From NCBI RefSeq assembly GCF_004761865.1, contig NZ_SJDM01000003.1:197081-261080 (forward strand): DNA of 64,000 bases, read 5' to 3'. Origin of the DNA: Crenalkalicoccus roseus (GTDB taxonomy: Bacteria; Pseudomonadota; Alphaproteobacteria; Acetobacterales; Acetobacteraceae). Numbering within the stretch: the first letter of the stretch is position 1; each line of letters begins with the position of its first letter. This document shows positions 9,107 to 19,857 of the stretch, piece by piece. Both the position numbers and the translations under genes were made by a program. The notes beneath the pieces were generated by a model, which was not told the DNA's origin, ran no database searches, and saw nothing but the letters and a program-made list of their open reading frames with translations.

Positions 9107-11516
9107 GTGACCCGGCTCGACCCTGCCCCGGGACAGGATGCGGGCGGCCGCCGGGCGCCGGAGCGGCCCCGCCGGGACGGGCGCGGCATGCCGCGGCGCA
9201 TCGCCGACGTGCTGCTCGGCCGCGCGATGACGCTCGGCCTCGCGGTCGGGGCGCTGCTGCTCGGCATCGCCACCTTCTCCGTGCTGTCCGACGGCAGCCC
9301 CTTCGGGCCGACCCGGCCGGGCATCGTGGTCGCCCTGGTGCTGGTGAACCTGGCGGTGCTGGTGCTGCTCGGCGCCTCGCTCGCCGGCCGGCTGGTGCGC
9401 GTCTGGATGGAGCGCCGCAGGGGATCGGCGGGCTCCCGCCTGCATGTGCGGCTCGTCCTGCTGTTCGGCGTGGTCGCCGTGCTGCCCTCGATCGTGGTGG
9501 CGGGGTTCGCCGCGGTGTTCTTCAACCTCGGCATCCAGGCCTGGTTCAGCGACCGGGTGCGGACGGCGCTCGAGGCCTCGCTCGCCGCCTCGCGCGCCTA
9601 TCTCGACGAGCATCGCGGCAACATCCGGGCCGACGCGCTGGCCATGGCCAACGACCTGAACCGCGCCTCCGTCCTGCTGCCCGACAACGGCCTCGCCTTC
9701 GCCCGCGTGCTGGCGACCCAGACCGCCCTGCGCGGCCTGACCGAGGCGCTTGTCTTCGAGCCGACGCTCGGGCGGGTGATCGCCCATGCCGGCTTCGCCA
9801 CCGGCTTCGTGCTCGACCCGCCGCCCGACTGGGCGGTGGAGGTGGCGCGGTCCGGGGATGTCGCCGTGCTGCCCGGCGAGGGCGGCGGCAAGGTGCGCGC
9901 CGTGGTCAGCCTCGACCTCACCTCGGGCCTGATGCTGCTCATCGGCCGGCCCGTGGACCCGCAGGTGATCGAGCACATGGAGCGCACCGAGGCCGCGGTG
10001 AGCGCCTATCAGCAGCTCGACCGCAACCGCTCCGGGCTGCAGGTCACCTTCGTGATGATCTTCGCCATCGCCGCGCTGCTGGTGCTGCTGGCGGCGGTGC
10101 TGATCGGGCTCGTCATCGCCAACCAGCTCGCCCGCCCCATCGGGCGCCTGATCGTGGCGGCGGAGCGGGTACGGGCGGGCGATCTCTCCACCCGCGTGGA
10201 GGAGGGCGCAGCGGATGAGGAGATGTCGAGCCTCGCCCGCGCCTTCAACCGCATGACCAACCAGCTCGCGGCGCAGCGGGCGGAGCTGATGCAGGCCTAC
10301 CGACAGATCGACGACCGCCGCCGCTTCACCGAGGCGGTCCTCGCCGGCGTGTCCGCCGGCGTCGTCGGCCTCGAGGCGGATGGCAGGATCAACCTGCCGA
10401 ACCGCCGCGCCAGCGAGCTGCTGGGCCTCGACCTCGACGCCGCCATCGGCCTGCCCCTGCCCTCGGTGCTGCCCGAATTCGCGCCCCTGCTGCGCGCGGT
10501 GCAGCAGGGAGGCGCGGCGACGCCCGAGCGTGACCGCACCGCGGAGATCCGCATCGGCCCTCCGGCCAGCCGGCGCACCCTGCTCGCCCATATCGGGGTC
10601 GAGCTGCAGGGGCATGGCGAGGCGCGGGAGGTCGCAGGGTACGTCCTGACCTTCGACGACATCACGGAGCTGCTGGCGGCGCAGCGCAAGGCGGCCTGGG
10701 CCGACGTGGCGCGCCGCATCGCGCACGAAATAAAGAACCCCCTGACGCCGATCCAGCTGTCCGCGGAGCGCCTGAAGCGCCGTTACCTGAAGGAGATAAC
10801 GACGGATCCGGAAACCTTCAAAGCCTGCACCGACACCATCGTGCGGCAGGTGGGCGACATCGGCCGCATGGTGGACGAGTTCTCCGCCTTCGCGCGCATG
10901 CCGCAGCCGGCGATACGGCCGGAGGACATCTCCCAGGTGGTGCGCGACGCGCTCGTGCTGCAGCGCAACGCGCATCCGGAGATCGCCTATGAGAGCGTCC
11001 TGCCCGGTGCCGCGGTGGTGGTGCCCTGCGACCGCCGCCTGATCGGGCAGGCCCTGACCAACCTGCTGCAGAACGCGGCGGACGCCATCGCCATGCGCGC
11101 CCAGGCGCGGGCAGAGGCGGCCGGGCACCCGGACAGGTCGGGAGGCGACGTGGCCGGACACATCACGGTGCGCGTCGAGGCCGGGGAGGACCGGGTCGCC
11201 ATCGCCGTCGAGGACGACGGGATCGGCCTGCCGCAGGGCGAGGAGCGCGATCGGCTGACCGAGCCCTACGTCACCAACAAGCCGAAGGGCACCGGCCTTG
11301 GTCTTGCCATCGTCAAGAAGATCATGGAGGACCATGGGGGAGGTCTGGCTCTTGAGGACAGGTGCGGCGGTGAAGACGGTGGGGGGGCCCGCGCTGTGCT
11401 GGTTCTGCCCTGGCGCCCGGCGGTGCCGAGCCTCGCGCCCGAGGGCGGCGAGGCCCGGCCCGAGCCGGAGATGGCGCCCCGGCGGGACGCCCAGGGCAGC
11501 GGCATGAGGCACGCGC

Positions 11517-11527
<11 letters not shown>
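9107..11527 (+). CDS. ntrY: Membrane sensor histidine kinase NtrY
   Basis: An 806-residue membrane kinase starting at GTG one base after ntrC. About 30 charged residues lead into four predicted membrane segments (the first around [13 protein letters not shown], the last [22 protein letters not shown]), with a periplasmic loop before the last. HAMP, PAS, HisKA (His540 in [20 protein letters not shown]) and ATPase domains ([28 protein letters not shown]) follow. NtrY-NtrX responds to nitrogen or redox state in alphaproteobacteria. Its 3' end overlaps ntrX by 11 bases, so the two are translationally coupled. Confidence 0.95.
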
Positions 11528-12935
<1,408 letters not shown>

Positions 12936-12947
12936 AGCCGATCCCGC

Positions 12948-13874
12948 TCAGGCGGAACCGCCCGACCGGGGGCGGCCCGTCCCCTCGCCCGCCCCCCGCT
13001 CCACGGTCCCGAGCGCCTCGGCCAGGCGCCTGTCCGCGCTGCCCGGCCGCGCCGGCCGCGACTGGCTCTCATGCGGCGCCCAGCCGGTCATCACCAGGAG
13101 GGGGAGCGGCATCGCAAGCCCCTCCTCCCCCGCTCCCTCCAGGTGCCCGAGCGCCATCGGCAGCAGCGCCCGCGGGGGGATGCGCGGGTCGCGCGCCAGC
13201 ACCGCGTTGCCCTCCCCCGCCGCCTGCAGGTCGCGCAGCAGCGCCATCGGCGTGCGGTAGCGGAGCGGCAGCACCTCCCGGTCCGCCACCGGCAGGGCGA
13301 AGCCTGCCCGCTGCAGCAGCCCGGCAAGGTCGGCGAGTTCGGGGAAGGGCGAGATCCGCGGCGAAACGCCGCCGCGCAGCGTGCTTTCCGCCGCCGCCAG
13401 CGCCTCGCGCAGCGGCTGCAGCGCGCCGAAGCCGGGCAGCGAGGCCAGGAACAGCCCATCCGGCCGCAGGCAGCGGCGGATCTGCACCAGCGCGCCGGGC
13501 AGGTCGTTCACCCAGTGCAGGGAGAGGCTCGCCACCACCAGGTCGAAGCTCTCCGGGGCGAAGGGCAGCCACTCCTCGTCGCCGGCGACGGCAAGCCCCC
13601 CCGCCCGCGCCGCCATGCGCGGCGAGAGATCCATGGACACGACGAGGGGGATGCCGCGGGCGCGCAGCAGCGGCGCCACCGCGCCCCGCCCGCCGATGTC
13701 GAGGGCGCGGGAGAAGCGGCGGGTGGTGTCGTCGAGCCGGTCGAGCAGCAGCGCGGCGGCGGCGTCGAGCACCGGGGCCACGCGCCCCACGGTGGCGGCG
13801 GCGCGGTCGCGCCGCAGCCGCAGCAGGCGGCGGTCGAAGATCCGCATCGGGTCGGTCCGGGGCATGGGGCGCAT
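12948..13874 (-). CDS. Class I SAM-dependent methyltransferase, NDUFAF5/BioC-like
   Basis: The N-terminus MRIFDRRLLRLRRDRAA matches the FDR..L..RRDRAA signature of the NDUFAF5-like branch. In mitochondria this protein is a complex I assembly factor that hydroxylates an arginine. A SAM loop (ALDIGGRGAVAPLL), acidic motif (SMDLS) and SLSLHWVNDLPG support a methyltransferase fold. The start is uncertain: 13874 (MRPMPRTDP...) is preceded by GGAAGG at 14 bases, while 13847 (MRIFDRR) gives the family-like N-terminus. The C-terminal 50 residues are Pro/Gly/Arg-rich and unconserved. BioC is an alternative, but no biotin genes are nearby. Confidence 0.75.
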   Translation of the reverse strand: MRPMPRTDPMRIFDRRLLRLRRDRAAATVGRVAPVLDAAAALLLDRLDDTTRRFSRALDIGGRGAVAPLLRARGIPLVVSMDLSPRMAARAGGLAVAGDEEWLPFAPESFDLVVASLSLHWVNDLPGALVQIRRCLRPDGLFLASLPGFGALQPLREALAAAESTLRGGVSPRISPFPELADLAGLLQRAGFALPVADREVLPLRYRTPMALLRDLQAAGEGNAVLARDPRIPPRALLPMALGHLEGAGEEGLAMPLPLLVMTGWAPHESQSRPARPGSADRRLAEALGTVERGAGEGTGRPRSGGSA

Positions 13875-13922
13875 GTGGGGAGGCGGACCTTCCGCCGCAG
13901 CGGGGGGCAACGCCACCCCGCT

Positions 13923-14510
13923 TCAGCCCGGCAGGCCGCCGCGCAGCGCTGCCGCGATGCCGGTGGCGAAGGCGCGGGCATCCCCCGGCGGGGGATTGTG
14001 GCGCGGCATGGTGACCCAGAGGCGCAGCAGGGCGCCGCGCACCATGCCAGCGCAGACCAGCCCCTCCACCGCCTCGCGCCCGTAACGCCCCTCGGTCTCG
14101 GCGCAGCGCAGCGCCGGCGCGCCGGCGACGGGCAGGAGGAAGGGCTGCCCCTCGCGCACGCTGCGCGCGGGGCCGGGCCGCGTCGCGACCTCCAGCATCT
14201 GCGCGAAGGCGGCACCGACGAGCGGCGACTCCGGGCTTTCGCCGGCCGCCCCGTCCGACACGGCGGTCAGCTCGACCACCGCGCCGGCGCCGGGCGGGCC
14301 CGGCGTGGCGTAGGCGACCTCCGTGCCCTGCCCGGCACCGGCCGGCAGGGTCTGGCCGCGGCGAAAGCCGGCGACCTCCGCCGGAAGCTGTGCCGCGAGC
14401 GCCGCCGGGGGCTCCGGGGCCGCCACCCGGGGCGGAGCCTCGCCGACCGTCGCGCAGCCGGCCAGCAGCGCCGGCCCGAGCGCGCACCACATCCCGCGCC
14501 ACCCGCGCAT
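13923..14510 (-). CDS. Hypothetical lipoprotein
   Basis: A 195-residue protein with a lipoprotein signal. A short charged start and hydrophobic stretch end in the lipobox LLAGC (Cys19), so it should be anchored in the outer or inner membrane. The mature part begins with a Pro/Ala-rich linker and then an alpha/beta-looking domain with two further cysteines (AGAPALRCAETEG and EGLVCAGMV). No family recognised. It lies between the TerC gene and the methyltransferase on the same strand (gaps of about 50 bases), so it may be co-transcribed with them. Confidence 0.65.
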   Translation of the reverse strand: MRGWRGMWCALGPALLAGCATVGEAPPRVAAPEPPAALAAQLPAEVAGFRRGQTLPAGAGQGTEVAYATPGPPGAGAVVELTAVSDGAAGESPESPLVGAAFAQMLEVATRPGPARSVREGQPFLLPVAGAPALRCAETEGRYGREAVEGLVCAGMVRGALLRLWVTMPRHNPPPGDARAFATGIAAALRGGLPG

Positions 14511-14560
14511 CCTCACCGTCCCGTCGGAAGAGCCGCCATCGGGTTTGGGGTTAGGGCCGT

Positions 14561-15454
14561 TCACGCCTCGCGGGCAAGGGCCCTTTCGGCCGCGATCTGC
14601 GGCGGTGCCTCCTGGGGCATGGCGGGGGGTGGCGCCTCGGCCCGCTCCGGCGCCGCCGCCCGGGCCTCCGGCGCCTCGTGGCGCGGCGCCGTCAGGCCGA
14701 GCAGGGCGCGCACGGTGAAGGTGGCGACCGCGGCCAGCACGATCACCTGCCCGATCGTCGCCAGCGCCCAGAGCCAGGGCGGGAAGATGGAGGGCTGGAC
14801 CAGATAGCCGAGCGGCAGCATCAGGTAGGCGTAGGCGCCGGGCACCTCCTGCGCGACCTGGTCGGTGCCGGCCCAGATCATCTCCACCGCGACGTAGAGG
14901 ATGACCAGCAGGCCGATCCAGGCGATCCAGCGGTGCTTGTTCAGCAGCCGCGCGATCAGCGTCGCGGCGACGCCCATCAGCACCACGGAGATGGCGAGGC
15001 CGACCACCAGCACCCAGAGATGGTCCTTCGCCGCGCCGGCCACGGCGAGCACGTTGTCGAGGCTCATGGAGACGTCGGCGACCAGGATCTGGGTGACCGC
15101 CTGCGCCATGGTCTTGCGCGGCGCCCCGCCGACCGGCACCCCCTCCCCGTGCGCCTCCGCCACCAGGTCGGGGTCGCCATGGCCGCCCTCGCGCAGCTCG
15201 CGAAACATCTTCCAGCACACCCACAGCAGCAGGATGCCGCCTGCGAGGGTGAGGCCCACGATTGCCAGGAGCTGGGTGGTGATGGCGGCGAAGCCGATGC
15301 GCATCACCGCCGCCGCGGCGATCCCCCAGAAGATCGCCTTGCGCCGCTGGTCCGGCGGCAGGCCGGCCGCTGCCATGCCCACGACGATGGCGTTGTCGCC
15401 GGCGAGGACGATGTCGATGAACAGGACCTGCGCGAGCGGGATGAGCCAGTCCAT
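14561..15454 (-). CDS. TerC/YjbE-family integral membrane metal exporter
   Basis: A 297-residue protein with seven or so hydrophobic helices and both TerC acidic signatures: LAGDNAIVVGMA (residues 18-29) and VADVSMSLDNVLAVAGAAKDH. Family members export Mn2+ or supply metal to exported enzymes. The C-terminal 45 residues are Ala/Pro/Glu-rich and probably a cytoplasmic tail. The start at MDWLIPLAQ follows GGAGGAAA with good spacing. It is divergent from purB. No yybP-ykoY type manganese riboswitch was convincingly found in the 180 bases upstream. Confidence 0.85.
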   Translation of the reverse strand: MDWLIPLAQVLFIDIVLAGDNAIVVGMAAAGLPPDQRRKAIFWGIAAAAVMRIGFAAITTQLLAIVGLTLAGGILLLWVCWKMFRELREGGHGDPDLVAEAHGEGVPVGGAPRKTMAQAVTQILVADVSMSLDNVLAVAGAAKDHLWVLVVGLAISVVLMGVAATLIARLLNKHRWIAWIGLLVILYVAVEMIWAGTDQVAQEVPGAYAYLMLPLGYLVQPSIFPPWLWALATIGQVIVLAAVATFTVRALLGLTAPRHEAPEARAAAPERAEAPPPAMPQEAPPQIAAERALAREA

Positions 15455-15634
15455 GGAAGCGCGTTTCCTCCAGCGGGGCGCGGCGGCCACTTAGATGTTA
15501 GACCCCCCTCGGGCAATCCTGGCGAGTCCCGTCGCGCGCAGCCTTGCCAGGCCGCCTTACCAAAGCGAAACCCTCGACTCTCGGGGGCGGCGGGCGAGGG
15601 TGCCCGGATGCCGCCCGGCTGGCATGAGGTCCGC

Positions 15635-16969
15635 ATGGTTCCCCGCTACACCCGCCCGCAGATGGCCGCGATCTGGTCGCCCGAGGAGCGCTACCGGATC
15701 TGGTTCGAGATCGAGGCCCTGGCCGCCGAGGCGATGGCGGGAATCGGCGCCATTCCCGCCGAGGCGGCGCGGACCATCCGCGAGCGCGGCGCGCCGCGCG
15801 TCGCTGCCATCTCGGCCGAGGACATTGCGCGCATCGACGAGATCGAGCGGGTGACGCGCCACGACGTCATCGCCTTCCTCACCTGGCTCGGCGAGGGGAT
15901 CGGGCCGGAGGCGCGGTTCCTGCACCTCGGCCTCACCTCCTCCGACGTTCTCGACACCTGCCTCGCGGTGCAGATGACGCGCGCGGCCGACCTGCTGCTC
16001 GCGGATCTGGACGCGCTGCTCGCGGTGCTGCGGGCACGGGCGATGGAGCACAAATACACCCCGACCATCGGCCGCAGCCACGGCATCCATGCCGAGCCCA
16101 CCACCTTCGGGCTGAAGCTCGCCGGACATTACGCCGAATTCATGCGCGGCCGCGAGCGGGTCGCCGCGGCGCGGCGGGAGGTCGCGACCTGCGCCATCAG
16201 CGGCCCGGTCGGCACCTTCGCCTCAGTGGATCCCCGCGTCGAGGCCTTCGTCGCGGAACGACTCGGCCTCGTCCCCGAGCCGGTCTCGACCCAGGTGATC
16301 CCGCGCGACCGCCACGCCGCCTTCTTCTGCGCCCTTGCCGTGGTGGCGAGCGGCATCGAGCGGCTGGCGACCGAGGTGCGGCACCTGCAGCGCTCGGAGG
16401 TGCGCGAGGCGGAGGAGTTCTTCCACGCCGGGCAGAAGGGCTCCTCGGCCATGCCGCACAAGCGCAACCCGGTGCTGAGCGAGAACCTGACCGGCCTCGC
16501 CCGCCTGGTGCGCGGCTATGCCGTGCCGGCGCTCGAGAATGTGGCGCTGTGGCACGAGCGCGACATCAGCCACTCCTCGGTGGAGCGGGTGATCGCCCCC
16601 GACGCCACCATCGCGCTCGACTTCGCCCTCGCCCGGCTGAGCGGAATGATGGAGCGGCTGACCGTCTATCCCCGGCGGATGCGGGCCAATCTGGAGGCGC
16701 TCGGCGGCGTGGTGCACAGCCAGAAGGTGCTGCTCGCCCTTGCCCAGGCCGGGCTGTCGCGGGAGGAGGCCTATGCCGCGGTCCAGGAGGCGGCGATGGC
16801 CACCTGGGAGGCGCTGGACAGCCCCGGCGGGCGCGGCTTCCGCGACCACCTCCTGGCCAACCCGAAGGTGGCGGCGCGGCTCGACCCCGCGGCGCTCGAC
16901 GCCGCGATGGACCCGGAGCGCGACTTCCGCCACGTGGACACCATCTTCGCCCGCGTCTTCGGGACGTGA
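15635..16969 (+). CDS. purB: Adenylosuccinate lyase
   Basis: A 444-residue fumarase-superfamily enzyme acting twice in purine synthesis: it splits SAICAR to AICAR and adenylosuccinate to AMP, releasing fumarate. It shows TSSDVLDT, GRSHGIHAEPTTFG and the signature loop GSSAMPHKRNP (about 269-279). The start MVPRYTRPQMAAIW fits the family and has GAGG 6 bases upstream; an in-frame ATG at 15608 is possible. It stands alone, upstream of the purC operon but separated from it by two unrelated genes. Confidence 0.95.
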   Translation: MVPRYTRPQMAAIWSPEERYRIWFEIEALAAEAMAGIGAIPAEAARTIRERGAPRVAAISAEDIARIDEIERVTRHDVIAFLTWLGEGIGPEARFLHLGLTSSDVLDTCLAVQMTRAADLLLADLDALLAVLRARAMEHKYTPTIGRSHGIHAEPTTFGLKLAGHYAEFMRGRERVAAARREVATCAISGPVGTFASVDPRVEAFVAERLGLVPEPVSTQVIPRDRHAAFFCALAVVASGIERLATEVRHLQRSEVREAEEFFHAGQKGSSAMPHKRNPVLSENLTGLARLVRGYAVPALENVALWHERDISHSSVERVIAPDATIALDFALARLSGMMERLTVYPRRMRANLEALGGVVHSQKVLLALAQAGLSREEAYAAVQEAAMATWEALDSPGGRGFRDHLLANPKVAARLDPAALDAAMDPERDFRHVDTIFARVFGT

Positions 16970-17084
16970 TGGCCCCGCCCGGCCGCCGCCGCACCCACGC
17001 CCCCTTTTCGCCCCAGGCCACGCCCATATAGGGGCGGGAACAAGGCTCGCCGGCACCCTGGCCCGGCGAGGAGGAGGTCGGATC

Positions 17085-17396
17085 ATGCGTGCATCTGGCA
17101 CCGGCCTGCTGGGCACCGCCCTGTTGGCGGGCGCCGTCGGGCTCGCCGGGCTCGGCCTCGCGCCGGCAACCGCCGAGGCGCATGGCTATTGGGAGCATCG
17201 CGGGCGGCCGCACTGGCACCGGCCGCCGCCCCCGCCGCGCTATTACTGGCCGCCCCCGCCGCCCGTCTATTACGTGCCGCCGCCGCGCTACTACTACCGG
17301 CCGCCTCCGCCGCCGGTCTATTACGTGCCGCCCCCTCCCCCGCCGGTCTATTACGTGCCGCCGCCGGGTATCGGGTTCAGCCTGCACATCCGCTGA
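17085..17396 (+). CDS. Small secreted Pro/Tyr-repeat protein
   Basis: A 103-residue protein. Residues 1-32 are a clear Sec signal peptide (two hydrophobic Leu/Gly/Ala runs, then ATAEA). The mature part starts HGYWEHRGRPHWHR and continues as repeats of PPPPPVYYVPPP with RYYW and RYYYR variants, ending GIGFSLHIR. The identical 15-base core GTCTATTACGTGCCG occurs at 17265, 17316 and 17346, showing DNA-level repetition. GAGGAGG precedes the ATG. The function is unknown; the composition suggests an extended, surface or cell-wall-associated polypeptide. Confidence 0.7.
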   Translation: MRASGTGLLGTALLAGAVGLAGLGLAPATAEAHGYWEHRGRPHWHRPPPPPRYYWPPPPPVYYVPPPRYYYRPPPPPVYYVPPPPPPVYYVPPPGIGFSLHIR

Positions 17397-17442
17397 GGCG
17401 TCCCGGCCCCTCCGCGGCTTGCGGACGGGCGCCGCCCGCGCC

Positions 17443-18201
17443 ATGGCTTGCGGCGTGTGCACCGTGATCCTCCTGCGCCGGCCGGACCACCCCTGGCCGG
17501 TGCTCATCGCCGCCAACCGCGACGAACGCCTGGACCGCGCCTGGGACCCGCCCGGCCCCTGGTGGCCGGACCGGCCCGGCGTGGTCGGTGGGCGCGACCG
17601 CACCGCGGGCGGCACCTGGGCGGCGGCGAACCAGGCGGGGGTGGTGGCCGCCGTGCTCAACCGGCCGGGCAGCCTCGGCCCCGAGGCCGGCAAGCGCTCC
17701 CGCGGCGAGCTGCCGCTGCTGGCCCTCGAGGCCGAGAGCGCCGCCGCGGCGGCGCGGCGGATCGCCGGCCTGCCGGCGGATGAGTGGCGCCCCTTCAACC
17801 TGGTGCTGGCCGACCGCCGCGGCGCCTATTTCCTGCGCGGCCTCGGCGCCGGCCGGCCGGAGGCGCTGCCCCTGCCGGCCGGGATCAGCATGGTGACAGC
17901 GCACGACCCGAACGACCTGACGAGCCCCCGCACCCGCCGCCACCTCCCCCGCTTCCGCGAGGCCGCGCCGCCGGAGCCGGAGCGCGGGGACTGGGCCGGC
18001 TGGGAGGCGCTGCTCGCCGATGACGGCTACGAGGCGAGTGTGGCGGAAACGCTGCGGGTGCCGCCCGTCGGTGGGTTCGGCACCGTCTCGGCCAGCCTGA
18101 TCGCGCTCGGGGCGGAGGGGGCGGTGCTCTGGCGCTTCGCCGCCGGCCCGGCCGGCGCCGCCCCCTTCCGCCCGGTGGCGCTGGCGCCGGTCCCGGCCTG
18201 A
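17443..18201 (+). CDS. NRDE family protein (TANGO2-like)
   Basis: A 252-residue member of the NRDE family, named after the Asn-Arg-Asp-Glu motif in [20 protein letters not shown] and AVLNRP are further matches. Eukaryotic TANGO2 is implicated in heme or lipid handling, while the bacterial role is not established. The chosen ATG gives [14 protein letters not shown]. Family members usually start Met-Cys-Thr, and a GTG at 17455 would give exactly that, so the true start may be 12 bases later. Neither has a strong ribosome site. Confidence 0.8.
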   Translation: MACGVCTVILLRRPDHPWPVLIAANRDERLDRAWDPPGPWWPDRPGVVGGRDRTAGGTWAAANQAGVVAAVLNRPGSLGPEAGKRSRGELPLLALEAESAAAAARRIAGLPADEWRPFNLVLADRRGAYFLRGLGAGRPEALPLPAGISMVTAHDPNDLTSPRTRRHLPRFREAAPPEPERGDWAGWEALLADDGYEASVAETLRVPPVGGFGTVSASLIALGAEGAVLWRFAAGPAGAAPFRPVALAPVPA

Positions 18202-18385
18202 GGCGGCCGCCCCGCCCCGGGGGCCGTGGCGGGGAGGCCCGCCGCTTGCTATACGCCCCGGGACGACAGGGCGCGCGCAATCGGGGCCGCGACAGGACCG
18301 CCCGGCCGGAACGCCTCCGGCCGCGCGCGGACGCGCCCTGACCTGGCCGGAATGGACCCGCCGGCCGCAGGAGGACTGCAAGACC

Positions 18386-19150
18386 ATGGCGCGACGCCGT
18401 CAGCTCTACGAGGGCAAGGCCAAGATCCTGTTCGAGGGTCCGGAGCCCGGCACCCTGGTGCAGTACTTCAAGGACGATGCCACCGCCTTCAACGCCCAGA
18501 AGAAGGGCACCATCACCGGCAAGGGCGTGCTGAACAACCGCATCAGCGAGTACCTGATGACCCGGCTGATGGAGATCGGCATCCCGACGCACTTCATCCG
18601 CCGGCTGAACATGCGCGAGCAGCTCATCCGCGAGGTGGAGATCATTCCGCTCGAGGTCGTGGTGCGCAACATCGCCGCCGGCAGCCTCTCGGCGCGGCTC
18701 GGCATCCAGGAGGGAACGCGGCTGCCGCGCTCCATCGTCGAGTACTACTACAAGAACGACCAGCTCGGGGATCCGCTGGTCTGCGAGGAGCACATCACCT
18801 GCTTCGGCTGGGCCTCGACCCAGGACCTCGACGACATGGTGGCGCTGGCGCTCCGCGTGAACGACTTCCTGAGCGGCCTCTTCCTCGGCGTCGGCATCAC
18901 GCTGGTGGACTTCAAGCTGGAGTTCGGCCGCCTCTACGACAACGAGGAGATGCGGATCGTGCTCGCCGACGAGATCAGCCCCGACAATTGCCGCCTGTGG
19001 GACGCCAAGACCGGCGAGAAGATGGACAAGGACCGCTTCCGCCGCGACCTCGGCAAGGTCGAGGAGGGCTACCAGGAGGTGGCCCGCCGGCTCGGCATCC
19101 TGCCCGAGGCCGGGGCGCGCGACCTCAAGGGGCCGGAGCTGATGCAGTAG
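18386..19150 (+). CDS. purC: SAICAR synthase (phosphoribosylaminoimidazole-succinocarboxamide synthase)
   Basis: A 254-residue enzyme joining CAIR and aspartate in purine synthesis. It shows the family start YEGKAKI, the ATP-site segment [19 protein letters not shown] and [21 protein letters not shown] lies about 12 bases upstream. It is the first gene of a run of six tightly packed genes on this strand (purC, orf58, purS, orf77, purQ, purL) followed by bolA and grxD. The 184-base region before it, which carries the operon promoter, has no clear consensus elements. Confidence 0.97.
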   Translation: MARRRQLYEGKAKILFEGPEPGTLVQYFKDDATAFNAQKKGTITGKGVLNNRISEYLMTRLMEIGIPTHFIRRLNMREQLIREVEIIPLEVVVRNIAAGSLSARLGIQEGTRLPRSIVEYYYKNDQLGDPLVCEEHITCFGWASTQDLDDMVALALRVNDFLSGLFLGVGITLVDFKLEFGRLYDNEEMRIVLADEISPDNCRLWDAKTGEKMDKDRFRRDLGKVEEGYQEVARRLGILPEAGARDLKGPELMQ

Positions 19151-19164
19151 GAGGGAGAGGCGCG

Positions 19165-19341
19165 ATGATGCGCGGCACGCTGGACTTCGTCATCGTCCTC
19201 TGCGTCATCGTCGGCGCCTACGCGCTGCTGGCGCTGGTCGGGGTCTTCCCGCGCGCCACCGTGCCGCTGCTGCTGGCGATCGCCGGGGCATTCGGCGCCT
19301 ATCTGTATGGTCGTTACGGGAATCGGGGCAGGCTGGGATGA
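19165..19341 (+). CDS. 58-residue two-helix membrane protein in the purine operon
   Basis: A microprotein with two hydrophobic helices (LDFVIVLCVIVGAYALLALVG and VPLLLAIAGAFGAYLYG) and a basic tail. GAGGGAGAGG precedes the start; a second Met follows directly. Its stop overlaps the purS start by 4 bases (ATGA), which argues for real translation and coupling. No known function or family recognised. Confidence 0.65.
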   Translation: MMRGTLDFVIVLCVIVGAYALLALVGVFPRATVPLLLAIAGAFGAYLYGRYGNRGRLG

Positions 19342-19577
19342 AGGCGCGCGTGACGGTGATGCCCAAGGCAGGCGTTCTCGACCCCGAGGGCAAGGCGATC
19401 GGCCGCGCGCTGGCCGGCCTCGGCTTCCAGGGGGTGGACGAGGTGCGGGCGGGCAAGGTGTTCGAGCTCGACCTCGCCGAGACCGATCCGGCGAAGGCCC
19501 GCGCCGTGGCCGAGGAGATGGCACGGAAGCTGCTGGCCAACACGGTGATCGAGAGCTTCCGGGTCGAGGTCGGCTGA
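19338..19577 (+). CDS. purS: Phosphoribosylformylglycinamidine synthase subunit PurS
   Basis: A 79-residue small subunit of the three-part FGAM synthase (PurS-PurQ-PurL). It shows typical KARVTVMPKAGVLDPEGKAI and the C-terminal NTVIE.F.VEV. PurS dimers hold PurQ and PurL together and help pass ammonia between them. It is coupled by 4-base overlap to the small membrane gene before it and abuts the GTG of the one after it. Confidence 0.96.
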   Translation: MKARVTVMPKAGVLDPEGKAIGRALAGLGFQGVDEVRAGKVFELDLAETDPAKARAVAEEMARKLLANTVIESFRVEVG

Positions 19578-19811
19578 GTGTTCAAGCTCTCCCTCTTCGT
19601 CATGATCGGGCTGACGGTGGCCTTCGCCCTCGGCCTGCGCTGGCGGGAGGAACGGATGGCGGCGCTGCGGCCGGCGCAGCGCCTCCGCGCGGGGTGGCTG
19701 GCGCAGCGCCGGCACGCGCTGAACCGCTGGGTGACGGCGGCGGCACTGGCGGCGGTCGCCACGATGCTGTTCTTCGGCGGCATCAACTGGCTGCGGATCT
19801 GGATGGGATGA
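19578..19811 (+). CDS. 77-residue membrane protein between purS and purQ
   Basis: Starts at GTG immediately after the purS stop (TGAGTG). One hydrophobic helix lies at each end ([15 protein letters not shown] and [21 protein letters not shown]), joined by a strongly basic, Arg-rich central segment (about 22-48). The helix-basic-helix layout suggests an inner-membrane protein with a cytoplasmic arginine-rich loop. Family not recognised. Its place inside the FGAM synthase gene set and the zero spacing support expression with the enzyme. Confidence 0.65.
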   Translation: MFKLSLFVMIGLTVAFALGLRWREERMAALRPAQRLRAGWLAQRRHALNRWVTAAALAAVATMLFFGGINWLRIWMG

Positions 19812-19857
19812 GGCGCCGCGCGGTCCGGCCGCGCGGCCGGCGGAAAGGGGGCGTGGC

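Noticed and set aside
15455..15634. Possible yybP-ykoY manganese riboswitch upstream of the TerC gene
   Set aside because: Some GC-rich pairing is possible, but the conserved loop sequences of that riboswitch were not found.
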